Source of the DNA: Pithys albifrons albifrons
Taxonomy: Eukaryota; Chordata; Aves; Passeriformes; Thamnophilidae
NCBI RefSeq assembly: GCF_047495875.1
Contig: NC_092474.1
Location: 15,683,351 to 15,747,350, forward strand
Direction: 5' to 3'
Length of the DNA: 64,000 nucleotides
The notes under the pieces were generated by a model that saw nothing but the letters and a program-made list of their open reading frames with translations, searched no databases and had not been told where the DNA came from. Numbering within the stretch: position 1 is the first letter of the stretch; the number at the start of each line of letters is the position of its first letter. Made by a program: the position numbers and the translations under genes. Of the stretch, positions 62,402 to 64,000 are shown piece after piece.

Positions 62402-64000
62402 AACCCAAGGCTGCCTCCTTTTCCCTGGGCGCAAAGCTCGACGGTGACTGCCACGTGCGGGTCCGAAAAAGTGCCGTTTTTCAGCCCAGAATTCCAGACG
62501 GATGAAGATTCCTCCCTGGGAAAACGTGCCAGGACAGAAAGTGATTGTTCCTTTTCTAGGGAAAATCGGGCCCCGTCACAGGCACCTGAGAGCCCAAGTT
62601 TTCCTCCTTTAACCTGGGTGCAAAGCTCGATGGTGCGTGCCACCTGTGGGTCAGGGAAAGTGCCGTTTCTAATTCCAGAATTCCAGAGCGATAAAGATTC
62701 CTCCCTGGGAAAAGGTGCCAGGAGAGGAATCGATTTCTCCTTTTCTAGGGTTAATAGGGCCCCATCATTGGCACCTGAGAGCCCAAGGCTGCCACCTTTT
62801 CCCTGGGCGCGAATCTCGACTCATGCGGGTCCTGGAAAAGTGCCTTTATTCATCCCAGAATTCCAGACCAATGAAGATTCCTCCCTGGGAAAAGATACCA
62901 GGACAGAAAACCATTGTGCCTTTTCTAGGGTTAATGGGGCCCCATCATTGGCACCTGAGAGCCGAGGCTGCCACCTTTTCCCTGAGTGGAAATCTCGATG
63001 GTGCATACCTTCTGCGGATCCGGGGAAGTGCCGTTTTTCAGCCCAGAATTCCAGACGGACGAATATACCTCCCAGGGAAAAGTTCCAGGACAGAAATCGA
63101 ATTGTCCATCTTTAGGGGTCAATGGCACCCCATCTTTGGCACATGAGAGCCCAAGGCTGCCACCTTTTCCGTGGGCGAAAACATCAACGGCGCATACCAC
63201 TTGCAGGTCCAGGAAAGTGCGGTTTTTCAGACCAGAATTCCAGCCGGATGAAGATCCCTCACAGGGAAAAGGCTCCCAGGATAGAAAGTGATTGTTCCAT
63301 TTCTAGGGTTAATCGGGCCTTGTCATTGGCACCTGAGAGCCCAAGGTTGCCTCCTATACCCTGGGCGTAAAGCTCGACCGTGCGTGCCAGGTGCTGGTCT
63401 GCGAAAGTGCAGTTTTTCAGCCCAGAATTCCAGACAGATGAAGATTCTTCCCTGGGAAAAGGTGCCAGGACACAAAGCGATTTCTCCTTTTCTAGGAGTA
63501 ATGGGAACCCATCATTGGCACCTGAGAGCCCCAGGCTGCCACCTTTACCCTGGTCGCAAAGATCGACGGCGCGTGCCACTTTCATGTCCGGGAAAGTGCC
63601 ACTTTTCATCTCAGAATTCCACACGGACGAAGATTCCTCCCAAGGAAAATGTGTCAGGACGGAAAGCCATTGTGCCTTTTCTAGGGTTAATGGGGCCCCA
63701 TCATTAGCACCTGAGAACCCAAGGCTGCCTCCTTTTCCCTGGGCGCAAAACTCGACGGTGACTGCCACGTGCGGATCCGAAAAAGTGCCGTTTTTCAGCC
63801 CAGAATTCCAGACGGACGAAGATTCCTCCCTGGGAAAACGAGCAAGGACAGGAAATGATTTTTCTAGGGGTTAATGGGGCCCCATCATTGGCACGAGAGA
63901 CCCCAAGGCTGCCACCTTTTCTGTGCGAGCAAAGCTCGACGGCGCGTTCCACTTGCGGGTCCGAGAAAGTGCATATTCTCAGCCCAGAATTCCAGACGGA
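62402..64000. repeat. 189-bp satellite with an EcoRI site per unit, runs off the window
   Basis: CAGAATTCCA recurs with GAATTC at 62,489, 62,678, 62,858, 63,046, 63,235, 63,425, 63,614, 63,803 and 63,987, spacing 180-190 and mostly 188-190. Each unit has CCCTGGGCGCAAAGCTCGACGG-type text (imperfect), a TGGGGCCCCATCATTGGCAC block and a GAAGATTCCTCCCTGGGAAAA block. Units differ by several percent. The total size is unknown because the array is cut by the window edge. Confidence 0.95.

Noticed and set aside
62084..63115. 343-codon frame at the right end
   Set aside because: It is the gag relic reading through into satellite units; the repeat has few stops in any frame.
1..64000. tRNA, rRNA or snRNA genes
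   Set aside because: I saw no sequence with the expected conserved boxes or folding pattern on reading both strands; a covariance-model scan would be needed to be sure.

Overview
The window is vertebrate and almost certainly avian. It carries CR1 LINEs ending in the bird-type ATTCTATG tail, ERVL- and ERVK-like retroviruses, a bird-style short C2H2 zinc-finger gene, and compact GC-rich blocks alternating with minisatellites. A songbird is my best guess, because of the ERVK-like load, but the sequence does not settle this. I see few intact host genes. Most of the window is repeats, pseudogenes and remnants of duplicated blocks.

Layout. (a) 1-876 is a GC-rich flank. (b) 877-9,152 is the left arm of a long inverted repeat whose right arm is 56,300-62,401. 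Both arms carry the same SEC16B pseudogene and the same gag-like relic, and were about 97% identical over a roughly 390-bp block compared by eye. Each arm has private changes: a 3.37-kb block present only in the left, a 0.76-kb block present only in the right, and a solo LTR with a 6-bp target duplication only in the right. (c) 9,153-11,861 is a long, frame-broken CR1. (d) 13,200-14,320 is a CpG-rich block with a solo LTR. (e) 14,321-26,912 is an almost complete ERVK-like provirus on the minus strand, called ERV-A here. It has gag, pro, pol and env, two canonical -1 frameshift heptamers and a primer site matching tRNA-Phe. It is interrupted between protease and reverse transcriptase by a second provirus on the plus strand, ERV-B (18,717-23,161), whose only gene is one open 980-codon frame joining a matrix/proline-rich Gag part to an Env part. 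(f) 27,624-30,028 holds a second CR1, an LTR fragment and a solo LTR. (g) 31,135-44,400 is an inverted pair of zinc-finger-gene blocks around an ERVL remnant. Next to the left block lie a possible MHC class II beta tail and an element with the architecture of the MHC class II X-X2-Y promoter module. The right block keeps a C2H2 gene with a damaged finger and a one-base frameshift, and a promoter with two ZNF143-type ACTACAACTCCCA sites. (h) 44,600-50,450 is mostly minisatellite, GC-rich unrecognised DNA, a polypyrimidine run and an AT-rich island. (i) 51,671-56,300 has another solo LTR, a CR1 tail and two candidate exons on the minus strand. (j) 62,402-64,000 is a 189-bp satellite with an EcoRI site in every unit, running off the end of the window.

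Together this reads as a recombination-prone, repeat-rich region. A SEC16B-containing segment was duplicated in inverted orientation, zinc-finger blocks were duplicated and partly deleted, and several waves of retroviruses inserted and nested. The order of many events can be read from target duplications, empty sites in the paralogous copy, and lesions shared or private between copies.
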